36,129 bases of DNA, taken from positions 1-36,129 of the forward strand of contig DGGU01000024.1 of assembly GCA_002392345.1 (NCBI GenBank). Direction: 5' to 3'. The stretch is from Lachnospiraceae bacterium UBA3866 (GTDB taxonomy: Bacteria; Bacillota; Clostridia; Lachnospirales; Lachnospiraceae). Below, piece by piece: positions 25,638 to 35,160 of the stretch; position 1 is the first letter of the stretch, and each line of letters starts with the position of its first letter. Made by a program: the position numbers and the translations under genes. Below the pieces are notes generated by a model, which saw only the letters and a program-made list of their open reading frames with translations, was not told where the DNA came from and ran no database searches.

Positions 25638-26856
25638 TATACTTTATCTTCCTCCTTGCCTTAGGCAGATTACTATCATCAAGCAGTGTTGCCATAGTCA
25701 CTACTTCTTCTCCATATTTCTCATTAATCTTTTCTACAACACTCTCCAACTTCTCGATTTTTTCATCTTTTATATAGTTATCTAGTATATTAAGTTCTAC
25801 AGGTTCATCATCGGGTACAAGATACATTGTACCAACTGTTACATTTCTAACTGGCTTATGCCAATCATATTTTTCTTTAAAAAGCTCATATGCATGTTTT
25901 GCGATACTCATAGCACTCTGCTCCGTAGTCTTAAGTTTCCTTCTATATTGTTGCCACATGAGTTCGCTATCTCTTATACTTACCGATATGCCACCCGCTC
26001 TTAGGTTCTTACTTCTAAGTTTCCACGCTATCTCTTGAGTGAGCATAAGCATCGTCTTCCACACATCCTCCTCTGTCTCCAAATCCTTAACTGTAGTTAT
26101 CCCATGGCTTATTGATTTTACTTCTTCTATCTCGTCATACTTTGATACCGGGTCATCATCAAGACCATTCGCTGCATTATAGAGGCTTATCCCATTTTTG
26201 CCAAGAAGTTGTTCGAGTCTTTCTACTTTCTCATTAGCAAGGTCACCTACTGTATTGATAAAATATTTATTAAGTAATTTCTCTGTCCTCCTACCGACTC
26301 CTATTATACTTGATACCGGCAGTGGCCATACAATTTTTTTGAAATTAGATTTTGAGATAATAGTTGTCGCATCTGGTTTTTTAAGATCTGACCCAAGCTT
26401 TGCGAAAGTCTTGGTGAATGATACTCCAACCGATATGGTAAGTCCTAGTTCCTTCTTTATAGTCTCTCTTAGTTCATCTGCAATCTTAGCAGGCTTACCA
26501 AAAAGTCTAATTGATTCTGTTACATCAAGCCAGCATTCATCAAGTCCCATTGGCTCTATATAGTCTGTATATCGACCATATATTTCTTTGGCTCTCATCG
26601 AATATTCAGAATACTTCTCATAATGTGGTTTATCAACAATCACTACATCAGGACACTTTTTTCTTATTTTCCATACAGGGTCTCCGACTGTTATGCCATA
26701 TTCTCTCGCCTTATAATTTCTTGCCACAACAATGCCGTGTCGTTCTTTCTCATCACCACACACGGCTACTGGTTTATCCTTTATGCTTGGGTCAAGTACA
26801 CACTCAACAGAAGCATAGAAATTATTCATATCGCAATGTAAAATTGATCTTTCCAT
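25621..26856 (-). CDS. dinB: DNA polymerase IV (Y-family translesion polymerase)
   Basis: DinB copies past damaged bases with low fidelity. The palm motif CDMNNFYASVE holds the first catalytic Asp and the steric-gate aromatic, and GLDECWLDVT holds the second acidic pair. SVGVSFTKTFAKLGSDLKKPDATT and GVGRRTEKLL (helix-hairpin-helix) complete the core; a little-finger domain follows. The length of 411 residues is slightly long. No clear C-terminal beta-clamp peptide is evident. The ATG directly abuts the xth stop (TAGATG), and it is followed by the CPBP gene. Confidence 0.93.
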   Translation of the reverse strand: MERSILHCDMNNFYASVECVLDPSIKDKPVAVCGDEKERHGIVVARNYKAREYGITVGDPVWKIRKKCPDVVIVDKPHYEKYSEYSMRAKEIYGRYTDYIEPMGLDECWLDVTESIRLFGKPAKIADELRETIKKELGLTISVGVSFTKTFAKLGSDLKKPDATTIISKSNFKKIVWPLPVSSIIGVGRRTEKLLNKYFINTVGDLANEKVERLEQLLGKNGISLYNAANGLDDDPVSKYDEIEEVKSISHGITTVKDLETEEDVWKTMLMLTQEIAWKLRSKNLRAGGISVSIRDSELMWQQYRRKLKTTEQSAMSIAKHAYELFKEKYDWHKPVRNVTVGTMYLVPDDEPVELNILDNYIKDEKIEKLESVVEKINEKYGEEVVTMATLLDDSNLPKARRKIKYNDEKD

Positions 26857-27612
26857 CTATTTGATTACTAATTCTACTGGGCAATGATCTGACCCATATA
26901 TCTCATTATGTATCTTAACTTCTTTTACACGCTTCATAAAATTATCAGACACTATAAAATAATCTATCCTCCAACCAGTATTATTCTCTCTCGCATTAGC
27001 TCTATAAGACCACCAGGTGTACTCTATCTTTTTAGGATACAAAGTTCTATATGCATCTTTAAAATCTTTTTTTATAAGTTCGCTCATCATAGCCCTCTCT
27101 TCATCCGAAAAGCCAGGCATACCAACGTTAGATTTTGGATTCTTAAGATCTATCTCTTCATGAGCCACATTCATATCTCCGCAGTACACAATCGGTTTTT
27201 TCTTATCAAGCTTTTTTAGATATTTTAATATCTTCTTTTCCCAGTCAGTCCTAAAATCAAGTCTCTTAAGTTCTGGCTGTGCATTTGGCACATAGGCATT
27301 GACTAAGTAGAAATCTTCAAACTCAAGAGTTATAGCCCTTCCCTCATCATCATGTGATGGGCTTCCTATACCATAAGATATAGATAAGGGCTCTATCTTT
27401 GATAAAATTGCTGTCCCACTATAACCTTTTTTCTTAGCAAAACTATAATACTTATAAGCTTTAAGCTTTTCAAGCTCTACCGGTATCTGCTCTTTTTGAA
27501 GCTTTGTCTCTTGTAAGCAAAATACATCTGCTTTCAAATTCTTATATGAGTCAAGAAAGTCTTTCTTTAAAACTGCTCTTAACCCATTAACATTCCAAGT
27601 TACAATCTTCAT
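26857..27612 (-). CDS. xth: exodeoxyribonuclease III / AP endonuclease
   Basis: This belongs to the ExoIII/APE1 (EEP) family and repairs abasic sites by cutting 5' to the lesion. Motifs are intact: WNVNGLRA (Asn7), LQETKL (Glu metal ligand), YVPNAQ, GDMNVAHEEIDL (Asp and Asn), GWRIDYF and GSDHCPV (Asp-His). The length of 251 residues is normal; firmicute versions are often named ExoA. It has a rather distant AAGGA box (11 nt) and overlaps birA by 26 bp. Together with dinB it makes a small repair pair inside a mixed operon. Confidence 0.95.
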   Translation of the reverse strand: MKIVTWNVNGLRAVLKKDFLDSYKNLKADVFCLQETKLQKEQIPVELEKLKAYKYYSFAKKKGYSGTAILSKIEPLSISYGIGSPSHDDEGRAITLEFEDFYLVNAYVPNAQPELKRLDFRTDWEKKILKYLKKLDKKKPIVYCGDMNVAHEEIDLKNPKSNVGMPGFSDEERAMMSELIKKDFKDAYRTLYPKKIEYTWWSYRANARENNTGWRIDYFIVSDNFMKRVKEVKIHNEIYGSDHCPVELVIK

Positions 27613-28312
27613 ATATTTTTTTATCCTTTATAATATTTTTCTCGATATATAATTGAGGAAGACCTTCTGTCTTCATTATCTCATATATTCTCATAGCTAT
27701 CTCAATGGTTATCTGGTCGGGCTCCCATAGATCTTTGTCATTAATGATGATTCCTTCTATCTTAAGGCTTTTAAAATCTTCTATAAGATTTCTGACTGTG
27801 CAGCTATCTTTTGGGTACTTTGTGCCTGAGAGTAAAGTCCTTACAAGATCTTCTTTATCTTCAAAGATATATCCTGCTATGTCCTTTATCTCATCTTTTA
27901 TGTTGTTATTTCTAAAAAGATTAATTCCTATGCCCATTATAACCGCACTATGTTTTATGAGATTTCTGCAAAGTATCCCACACACCTTTTTATCTCGATA
28001 ATATAGGTCATTGACCCACTTTATAGCAAGTTCCAATCCAAATACTTCATAGAAGAACTTATATACGGCCACAGCAACCTTCTGTGTGATATATTCTAAT
28101 TCCTTTTTATCATTATAGAAATGTAGTATCGTAAAATAGATCCCTACATTATTATCTGATATAAAAGAGCGTCCATTAGTTCCATGGCCATTGGTCTGGT
28201 GCTTTGTAACAAGTATCTTATCTTTATTTAGAAGGCCACTTTCAACTTCTCTTGTAAGATAGTCATTCGTGGAATCAACACTATCTATTTTTTCAAATTT
28301 AAAATTAATCAT
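27587..28312 (-). CDS. birA: biotin--[acetyl-CoA-carboxylase] ligase (BirA, no repressor domain)
   Basis: The enzyme activates biotin to biotinyl-AMP and attaches it to the lysine of biotin carrier proteins. The 241-residue protein lacks an N-terminal HTH, so it is the enzyme-only (class I) form. SVDSTNDYL (11-19) is the substrate-binding start, IKWVNDL (97-103) holds the catalytic Lys98, and KVCGILC follows. The biotinyl-AMP loop, usually GRGRxGR, reads GHGTNGR here (42-48). It lies between the PAP2 gene (8-bp overlap) and xth (26-bp overlap). Confidence 0.92.
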   Translation of the reverse strand: MINFKFEKIDSVDSTNDYLTREVESGLLNKDKILVTKHQTNGHGTNGRSFISDNNVGIYFTILHFYNDKKELEYITQKVAVAVYKFFYEVFGLELAIKWVNDLYYRDKKVCGILCRNLIKHSAVIMGIGINLFRNNNIKDEIKDIAGYIFEDKEDLVRTLLSGTKYPKDSCTVRNLIEDFKSLKIEGIIINDKDLWEPDQITIEIAMRIYEIMKTEGLPQLYIEKNIIKDKKIYEDCNLEC

Positions 28313-28937
28313 TTTTATTTATGAGATTTGTCACATCAAAATTAAGAACAAAGTTAAAAAATGGATTGTCGCCAAATCGCTTACATAGGTTAAATATAGC
28401 TCTTATTATGATCTTCGATATATAAGCAGATATAAAACCTACTAAGATTCCAACCATACAATCGCTAAAGTAATGATGCATAAGATAACATCTTGACATA
28501 ACCATCAATGCTATAGATACTATACCTATGTTTTTAATCAGTTTTCTTGATTTCTTTGCGCTCGTTATATATAGCGATACAAAAAATGCAGTAATTCCTA
28601 TCGTATGACCAGACGGCATGCTATAGCCATCATCTTTATATGCACCAGCCATAGTCCAATAATCTTGAAAAAGATTACTTGCAGTATATGGTCTCATTCT
28701 CATAAAGAACGGCTTCATCACATAATCAGAAACTATAAATCCGATAAATATGGCAAGTATAATGGTTGCTCCTATCCACCTTGTCTTCTTTCTAAGACAA
28801 AGTATAAGTGCAATAAGCAAGAATAACCACGCCTTCTCTCCACAAAGTGATATAAGTCTAAATATAGGCGTAAGTACTGTGCCAAATCTCTCACACAAAC
28901 TGTGCACAAATTCTATAAAAATACTATCCAAACTCAA
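28305..28937 (-). CDS. PAP2-superfamily membrane phosphatase
   Basis: The 210-residue protein has about six TM helices. The three PAP2 motifs are intact: KPFFMRMRP (Kx6RP), PSGH, and SRCYLMHHYFSD (SRx5Hx3D), so it should be active on lipid phosphates outside the membrane. A role as undecaprenyl pyrophosphate phosphatase (BcrC-like) is possible and would fit the wall genes nearby, but lipid phosphate specificity cannot be told. The start is TTG at 28937 behind GAGG at 7 nt spacing, within a few nt of the aminopeptidase stop. Confidence 0.92.
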   Translation of the reverse strand: MSLDSIFIEFVHSLCERFGTVLTPIFRLISLCGEKAWLFLLIALILCLRKKTRWIGATIILAIFIGFIVSDYVMKPFFMRMRPYTASNLFQDYWTMAGAYKDDGYSMPSGHTIGITAFFVSLYITSAKKSRKLIKNIGIVSIALMVMSRCYLMHHYFSDCMVGILVGFISAYISKIIIRAIFNLCKRFGDNPFFNFVLNFDVTNLINKND

Positions 28938-28939
28938 AG

Positions 28940-30763
28940 CTATACCTCTTTTCTTTCCTTAAATGGCTTTGTATCATACCTAAGTTTTTTTCTCTCATCA
29001 GCATTCATAAACTTATGCAACTTTCTATATACCATTTTGTTATATGAATTTAGTTCTTTTATTATCTTCTTATCAAGAATTTTCTCATCTATTAGATCTC
29101 TATCAAATGGCGAGAGAGTTAGATGCATAAACTTTATAAATGTCCCATATTTATTCTCGCGATCTTTAATGCTCATTATATCATTCTCAAGTCTTATGCC
29201 ATACTTACCTTCGAAATAAAGTCCAGGCTCATCAGACATAACTTGACCTATCCTTATGATATTAAGTTTCTTATCGATATTTACGTTTGGGCTTATGCGA
29301 TTAGGACCTTCGTGAACATTTGAAATATAACCTATCCCGTGTCCCGTTCCATGGTCATAATCGAGATACTCATTATATAAATTCTGTCTTGCAACTATAT
29401 CAAGTGAAGATCCTAAAATTCCATATGGAAATACCTGCATAGCAAGTGACATAAGAGAGTTAAGAACCATGGTATAATGTTTCCTTATCTTTCGTGGTGC
29501 TTTCCTCTTATATAGACTTACTGTTCTTGTTATATCTGTTGTGCCACATACATAATTACTACCACTATCTATAAGAAGAAGCGATCCTTTTTTTATATTC
29601 TTAGATGATCTCTCACTTGGAGAATAATGACATATAGCAGAGTTCTCCTTATATGCCACTATCGTATCAAAACTTGGCGAAAGATATAGGTTCTTTCCTA
29701 TTTCCACCCTATAACTATCAACGATATGCTTTGCTTCATACTCACTTATCTTGTCGCCATTCATTACCATATTTTTAATATGATATATTGCCTTGGTGAT
29801 GGCTACTCCATCAATTATATTGCATTTTAGGAGTGCCTTTCTTTCGTTCTTTCCTTTTATGGACATAGGCATTATAAGTGGCGATATTATAGATGCTTTA
29901 TCATCTTTCAAAGATAATTTCTTGTATGCGTAGTAGTTATTGAGAGATTGATCAAGCGCGAATTTTTCATTTTTTATTTTAGTGAGATCACTATAAAACA
30001 TATCATAAGGCAAAATAGCTATGTTGTTTTTTGAAAGATAGATTTTCGCCTTCTTTGATAGTATATCATCAGTGTAGATATAGGATTTTTTAACTCCTAT
30101 GATCATAAAAGCTTTTGGCAAGACATTGGTTTTGCCAATTGTTGGCTTCTTTCTTAAATTAGTAAGATATGCTATTTCTTCAAGACTTGAAGTTATATAG
30201 TGAGTAAAACCAAGGTTTTTTATATCAAAAAGCACTTCAGCTATCTTCTTTTTTGATGGCTTACTTACATATCTTCTATCTAATACAAAAAGTGCCTCTC
30301 TTTCAAACTGATCTTCTTCTAGCTTATTATTTTTTATGCCATCTACAATGCTATAATCACATTTTAATACTATATTTTTATCTTCAAATTCTTTCTCCAT
30401 ACATTTTATGGTTTTGATGGATTCAATCTTGGGATCGAAGGCTAGAATGCCATTCTTTTTTATTCTTGATTTTATATCTTTATATATATCGGATCTTGAG
30501 CTTAACTTCACTACTTTTATGCTTCTATCTTTAATCTCTTTTTTTGCTTGTATAGTGAACCTTCCATCAATATAAAGTATAGACCGGTTTTTAAGTACAA
30601 GAAGTAATCCTGTATCACCAGTAAATCCTGTTAGTTTCATAACAAGATTATCCTTCACATCAACGAATTCATATAGATTCTCATTTGAAATATCTAAAAA
30701 ATAAGCATCATAGGCTTTCTTCTTAAGTTCGCTATAAAGTTTTGCAAGTAATCTATTTCTCAT
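28940..30763 (-). CDS. M24B aminopeptidase P family metallopeptidase (Xaa-Pro aminopeptidase)
   Basis: The 607-residue protein is the large three-domain form: two creatinase-type N-terminal domains (about 1-310), then a pita-bread catalytic domain. The five dimetal ligands are in place: LLIDSGSNY (Asp), GTTDITRTV (Asp), GTGHGIG (His), SDEPGLY (Glu) and GIRLEND (Glu). It should remove N-terminal residues before proline from peptides in the cytoplasm. The start codon lies inside the end of dnaE (11-bp overlap) and has a weak ribosome binding site. The C-terminus has the basic tail common in this subgroup. Confidence 0.94.
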   Translation of the reverse strand: MRNRLLAKLYSELKKKAYDAYFLDISNENLYEFVDVKDNLVMKLTGFTGDTGLLLVLKNRSILYIDGRFTIQAKKEIKDRSIKVVKLSSRSDIYKDIKSRIKKNGILAFDPKIESIKTIKCMEKEFEDKNIVLKCDYSIVDGIKNNKLEEDQFEREALFVLDRRYVSKPSKKKIAEVLFDIKNLGFTHYITSSLEEIAYLTNLRKKPTIGKTNVLPKAFMIIGVKKSYIYTDDILSKKAKIYLSKNNIAILPYDMFYSDLTKIKNEKFALDQSLNNYYAYKKLSLKDDKASIISPLIMPMSIKGKNERKALLKCNIIDGVAITKAIYHIKNMVMNGDKISEYEAKHIVDSYRVEIGKNLYLSPSFDTIVAYKENSAICHYSPSERSSKNIKKGSLLLIDSGSNYVCGTTDITRTVSLYKRKAPRKIRKHYTMVLNSLMSLAMQVFPYGILGSSLDIVARQNLYNEYLDYDHGTGHGIGYISNVHEGPNRISPNVNIDKKLNIIRIGQVMSDEPGLYFEGKYGIRLENDIMSIKDRENKYGTFIKFMHLTLSPFDRDLIDEKILDKKIIKELNSYNKMVYRKLHKFMNADERKKLRYDTKPFKERKEV

Positions 30764-33700
30764 TCTCTTTTAATAGAAACTTAACATTTCCTGCGCCGAA
30801 ACTATCTATAAGTGAATTCACGAGATTATTGGAAAGATTTATAGGGTTATCTTTAAGAACCTTAGATTTTCTTTCCTTATCAATGATAACTTCTATATAA
30901 TCATTACCGGGGTTTTCATTTAAGATTGAATATAATCTCTCATACTTACTTCTAAAATCATCAAAATCACTAAATGTAACCTTGGCTATAATCTTCGCTG
31001 GTGCTCCTTTTCTTGCTTCACTCGCTATATAATCATCTACAAGATATATCTTATCAAGATAGACATTACCCCTGTCACTTCTATCATCTATATTGACCTT
31101 GCCTTCAACATAGACTATATTATTTTCTTTTAAAATCTCTCTATTTTCTATAAATCTACGATTAAAAACTAACACATCAAAAGACCCATTCATATCAGAT
31201 ATGATCACTTTAGCCCATTCATCTCCTGTCCTTTTAGCTCTCGAAACTACAACAGAGTCAATTATGCCCGCAAAAGTAACTTTAGATCCATCCTCTATAT
31301 CTACATTTCCTTCATCATCTTTCACAAGGTCCACAGATTTTACATTGCTTTTTGATTTTATAAAGTCTATATACTTATTGAGCGGATGCCCAGATAGATA
31401 TATGCCTGTTGTCTCTTTCTCTGTTATAAGTTTCTCTTCGTCAGTGAAATCCTCTATATCAGCAAAATTCTTAAGAAGATTTTCATCGCTATATTCTTCT
31501 ATGCTGTCGCCTATGCCATTTTCTTCCATGACATCAAAGATATTCATCTCGCCTTCTATGCTTCTATTATTCTTTAAGCGATTATCCTCGATGATTTTTG
31601 GATACATATGGATCTTCTGATTGCGGTTTCCAATAAATTCATCAAAAGCCCCGCACATGATTAATGCTTCAAGAGAATTTTTGTTACAATTAACTGCATT
31701 TAGCCTTATAACTGCATCAACAAAACTCTTGTATGGTCCATTCTTTTCCCGATCTTCTATGATGGCTCTTGATATGTTCGCACCAACTTTTTTGAGTGCA
31801 GCAAAGCCCATACGTATATTGTCACCATCCACAGTGTATTCGTCATAAGAAGAATTGATATCAACAGGAAGTATCTTTATGCCACTCATAAGCACAGCGC
31901 CTACATACTCTGCGAGTTTTTCTCTATTAAATATAACAGAATTACAAATACTGGTAAAAAACTCAGCTTTATAATAATACTTAAGATAAGCAGTCTGATA
32001 AGCAAGAGTCGCATATGCTGCAGCATGAGACTTATTGAACGCATATGATGCAAATTGGGTCAACTCATCAAAGATTTTAATGGCTATCTTTTCGCTTATG
32101 CCATTAGCAATACAACCTTTGATTCCGAGTTCTTCATTGCCATATATAAAATTATTCTTCTCAGCCTTTAATGCATCTGGTTTTTTCTTAGACATGATAC
32201 GACGGACACCATCGGCTCTTCCTAAAGTATAACCAGCAAGCTCTTGTACTATCTGCATAACTTGCTCTTGGTATACTATACAACCATAAGTAGGCTCTAG
32301 TATCTTCTTTAATTTTTCATGGTCATAAGTTACTTTATCACTATGCCTTTTACCATCGCAGTATTTGTCGATAAAATCCATAGGGCCTGGTCTAAAAAGA
32401 CTTATACCAGCTATTAGATCTTCAAGCAAGGTTGGCTTAAGTTTTTTCATAAACTGAGTCATGCCCTGTGACTCAAGCTGGAATATACCTATGGTGTCGC
32501 CACTTGCGATCATCTTGTATATGTTCTTATCATCGTAAGGAATATTTCTTATATCAATTTTGATGCCATGATTTTGTTCTATAATATCTATACAATCTTT
32601 TATGGCTGTGACATTTCGAAGACCAAGAAAATCCATCTTGAGAAGTCCAAGTTCTTCCAAAGTTTTCATATCATATTCTGTCACAAGTATCTGCTCTTCT
32701 GTCGCCTTCTTTCCAAGGTCACTACTTACCTCTTCCTTGCCCCTTGCAAATGGGACAAAATTAGAGATATCATCAGGAGCTATCAAAACTCCAGATGCAT
32801 GAACTGATGCATTCCTTGGTATGCCTTCTATACGAAGAGATGTATCTATAACCATCCTAGCTTCAGAATCTTCATTATATATTCGTCTAAACTCTTCAAC
32901 TCTCGCTTGATCAGATGCTGCAAATTTTTCTATATCTTCATGAAGCATATTGCTAAGATTTGCAAATTTCTGATTAATCATCGGTCTTCTAGCTATAAGT
33001 TTTGTAATCTCCGTTGTCTTACCGAGTGGCACATCTAAGACTCTACCGACATCTTTTATAACTGCTCTTGCAGCCATAGTTCCAAAAGTTACAATCTGTG
33101 CTACATTTAATTTTCCATATGTCTCTTTTACATAATTTATAACATCTTCTCTTCCATACACACAGAAATCTGTATCAATATCGGGCATAGACACTCTTTC
33201 CGGATTTAAAAATCTTTCAAAGAATAACGAGAACTTTATAGGGTCTACGTCCGTTATATCAAGCGCATAAGATACTATAGATCCAACCGCAGAGCCTCTG
33301 CCAGGTCCTACTGGTATATCATTTACTTTAGCAAAATGTATATAGTCTGCAACTATCAAGAAGTAATCAGCAAACCCCATCTTGATAATCATTGATAATT
33401 CATAATCAAGTCTTTCTTTAAGTTTATCTCTGTCAGGATTATTTTTAAGATCATATTTTCTATCTAGGCCATCGTTTGCAAGTTTTGTTAAGTATGATAC
33501 ATTGGTATAACCTTCTGGCACTTTAAATGTAGGCACATGGTAATCACATTTCCTTACCATAGCTTTATATATCTCTGGGTCACCTTCGATTACGCCTTGC
33601 TTATGTGCCTTATCTATCTCGTCTATAATGTCACCATAGGCTGATCTTGTTAGTTCAAGATGCACATTGCATCTTTTTGCTATGATTTCTGTATTATCAA

Positions 33701-34475
33701 CTGCTTCAGGACAAAACTTAAAAAGTTCTCTCATCTCATCTTCTGATGTGATATAATACTTCTCTTTCTCATATCTCATCCTATTGGTATCGGCAACTTT
33801 CTTCCCTGTCTGAAGAGCTATGAGACAATCATGAGCGAAGCTATCCTCTTTTAAAGTATAATGACAATCATTTGTAGCAACTAATTTCACATTGAGCTCA
33901 GATGCAAGCCTTATGAGATCTGGATGGATACGCAACTCTTCATCTATACCATGGTTTTGTATCTCTATAAAGAAATTATCCGCACCAAAAATATTCTTAA
34001 GGTTCTCTGCCTTAAGTTTGGCCACACTATATCTTCCTTCTATCAAGGCTCTTGGGACTTCGCCTGCGACACAGGCAGTAAGACATATAAGACCTTCATG
34101 ATATCGACTTAAAATCTCATAATCAACTCTTGGTTTATAATAAAATCCATCAGTAAATCCAGCTGAGATTATCTTTATAAGGTTTTTATACCCTACATCG
34201 TTTTCACAAAGTAGTATGAGATGATATCTTTCTTCGTCTGGTGATTTATCAAATCTTGAACCACTTACTACATATATCTCTGAACCAATTATTGGTTTTA
34301 TACCTTTTTTTATACAAGTTTTAAAAAAATCTATGGCACCATACATGACACCATGATCAGTTATAGCAATGGCAGACTGCTTGAGTTCTTTTGCTCTTGC
34401 TACCATCTCACTTATACGACCTGCACCATCTAGAAGACTATATGATGTATGCAAATGTAAGTGTGTAAAACTCAT
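30753..34475 (-). CDS. dnaE: DNA polymerase III subunit alpha
   Basis: This is a replicative C-family polymerase. The PHP domain starts at H-L-H-L-H-T-SYSLLDG (5-17) with TDHG (39-42). PGRGSAVGS (391-399) and the catalytic PDIDTDF (431-437) are intact, followed by thumb, fingers, tandem HhH and an OB-fold (FAGIIDSVVVSRAKRTGDEWA). At 1240 residues it is about 80 longer than many clostridial DnaE1 proteins, partly through an insertion near 278-312 just after the PHP domain. Gram-positive bacteria usually also have PolC, not seen here. The ATG overlaps the whiA stop by 4 bp. Confidence 0.96.
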   Translation of the reverse strand: MSFTHLHLHTSYSLLDGAGRISEMVARAKELKQSAIAITDHGVMYGAIDFFKTCIKKGIKPIIGSEIYVVSGSRFDKSPDEERYHLILLCENDVGYKNLIKIISAGFTDGFYYKPRVDYEILSRYHEGLICLTACVAGEVPRALIEGRYSVAKLKAENLKNIFGADNFFIEIQNHGIDEELRIHPDLIRLASELNVKLVATNDCHYTLKEDSFAHDCLIALQTGKKVADTNRMRYEKEKYYITSEDEMRELFKFCPEAVDNTEIIAKRCNVHLELTRSAYGDIIDEIDKAHKQGVIEGDPEIYKAMVRKCDYHVPTFKVPEGYTNVSYLTKLANDGLDRKYDLKNNPDRDKLKERLDYELSMIIKMGFADYFLIVADYIHFAKVNDIPVGPGRGSAVGSIVSYALDITDVDPIKFSLFFERFLNPERVSMPDIDTDFCVYGREDVINYVKETYGKLNVAQIVTFGTMAARAVIKDVGRVLDVPLGKTTEITKLIARRPMINQKFANLSNMLHEDIEKFAASDQARVEEFRRIYNEDSEARMVIDTSLRIEGIPRNASVHASGVLIAPDDISNFVPFARGKEEVSSDLGKKATEEQILVTEYDMKTLEELGLLKMDFLGLRNVTAIKDCIDIIEQNHGIKIDIRNIPYDDKNIYKMIASGDTIGIFQLESQGMTQFMKKLKPTLLEDLIAGISLFRPGPMDFIDKYCDGKRHSDKVTYDHEKLKKILEPTYGCIVYQEQVMQIVQELAGYTLGRADGVRRIMSKKKPDALKAEKNNFIYGNEELGIKGCIANGISEKIAIKIFDELTQFASYAFNKSHAAAYATLAYQTAYLKYYYKAEFFTSICNSVIFNREKLAEYVGAVLMSGIKILPVDINSSYDEYTVDGDNIRMGFAALKKVGANISRAIIEDREKNGPYKSFVDAVIRLNAVNCNKNSLEALIMCGAFDEFIGNRNQKIHMYPKIIEDNRLKNNRSIEGEMNIFDVMEENGIGDSIEEYSDENLLKNFADIEDFTDEEKLITEKETTGIYLSGHPLNKYIDFIKSKSNVKSVDLVKDDEGNVDIEDGSKVTFAGIIDSVVVSRAKRTGDEWAKVIISDMNGSFDVLVFNRRFIENREILKENNIVYVEGKVNIDDRSDRGNVYLDKIYLVDDYIASEARKGAPAKIIAKVTFSDFDDFRSKYERLYSILNENPGNDYIEVIIDKERKSKVLKDNPINLSNNLVNSLIDSFGAGNVKFLLKENEK

Positions 34476-35125
34476 GAGTTCTCTACCATCCTCCTTATTT
34501 TTCTAAATCTATGATTAAGTGCATTTTTACTAACACCACCGATCTTTTCGGCAAGTTCAGCAAGCGATAAAGTCTTATGTTTCATTCTTGCTTTTATAAC
34601 TACCCTTAAATCTACATCAAGTGAATTCAGATCCCTTTTTTTAAGTAATTTTTTGATATCATCGAGTTGTCTTAGAGATGCATTGGCTGATTTTTTAATA
34701 TTGGCAGTCTCAAAGTTGACTCTGCGATTTGTATTGCCTACTCTTTTCTTATCAGCTACAACTTTTTCATACTGTTTAAGTGTTGCGTTCGCACCAAGTA
34801 GCTTTAGGTTTTTAATGATTGTGTCAACATCAACAATATAGATTAGTATAGTGTTTCTTTTCTCATTGATGCTGAGTTTCCCGCTTATATCACAATAACT
34901 AAGTTCTTTTAATATTATATTGGCCTCGTCTATATCTTTGCATCTATACTCAAGATGATATTCTTTCTTGGGGTCATAGAGAAGGCCCGATCTTACGAAT
35001 TTGATTCTTAGATTTTTTTTTACCGCCAATTTATCAAAACTTATTCTCGACAAATCAACGGCATCATACCTACCTATATGATGACTTATCTCTTCTCTCG
35101 CTTTTTTAGTCCATGTCATTCCCAT
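34472..35125 (-). CDS. whiA: WhiA-like DNA-binding protein, shortened
   Basis: The C-terminal part is clearly WhiA: LLGANATLKQYEKV (109-122), NRRVNFETANIKKSANASLRQL (133-154) and an HTH domain with LSLAELAEKIGGVSKNALNHRFRKI (186-210). WhiA is a DNA-binding regulator with roles in division and chromosome segregation in Gram-positives. The protein has 217 residues rather than about 310. Its first ~18 residues resemble the WhiA start (TKKAREEIS), but the next segment already matches the second LAGLIDADG half, so about 95 residues seem missing inside the N-terminal domain. A TAG lies in frame three codons upstream, so no longer start exists. It overlaps dnaE by 4 bp. Confidence 0.88.
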   Translation of the reverse strand: MGMTWTKKAREEISHHIGRYDAVDLSRISFDKLAVKKNLRIKFVRSGLLYDPKKEYHLEYRCKDIDEANIILKELSYCDISGKLSINEKRNTILIYIVDVDTIIKNLKLLGANATLKQYEKVVADKKRVGNTNRRVNFETANIKKSANASLRQLDDIKKLLKKRDLNSLDVDLRVVIKARMKHKTLSLAELAEKIGGVSKNALNHRFRKIRRMVENS

Positions 35126-35160
35126 GTTTTGCTATATAGATAGGATAGCGTTTCCTCATC

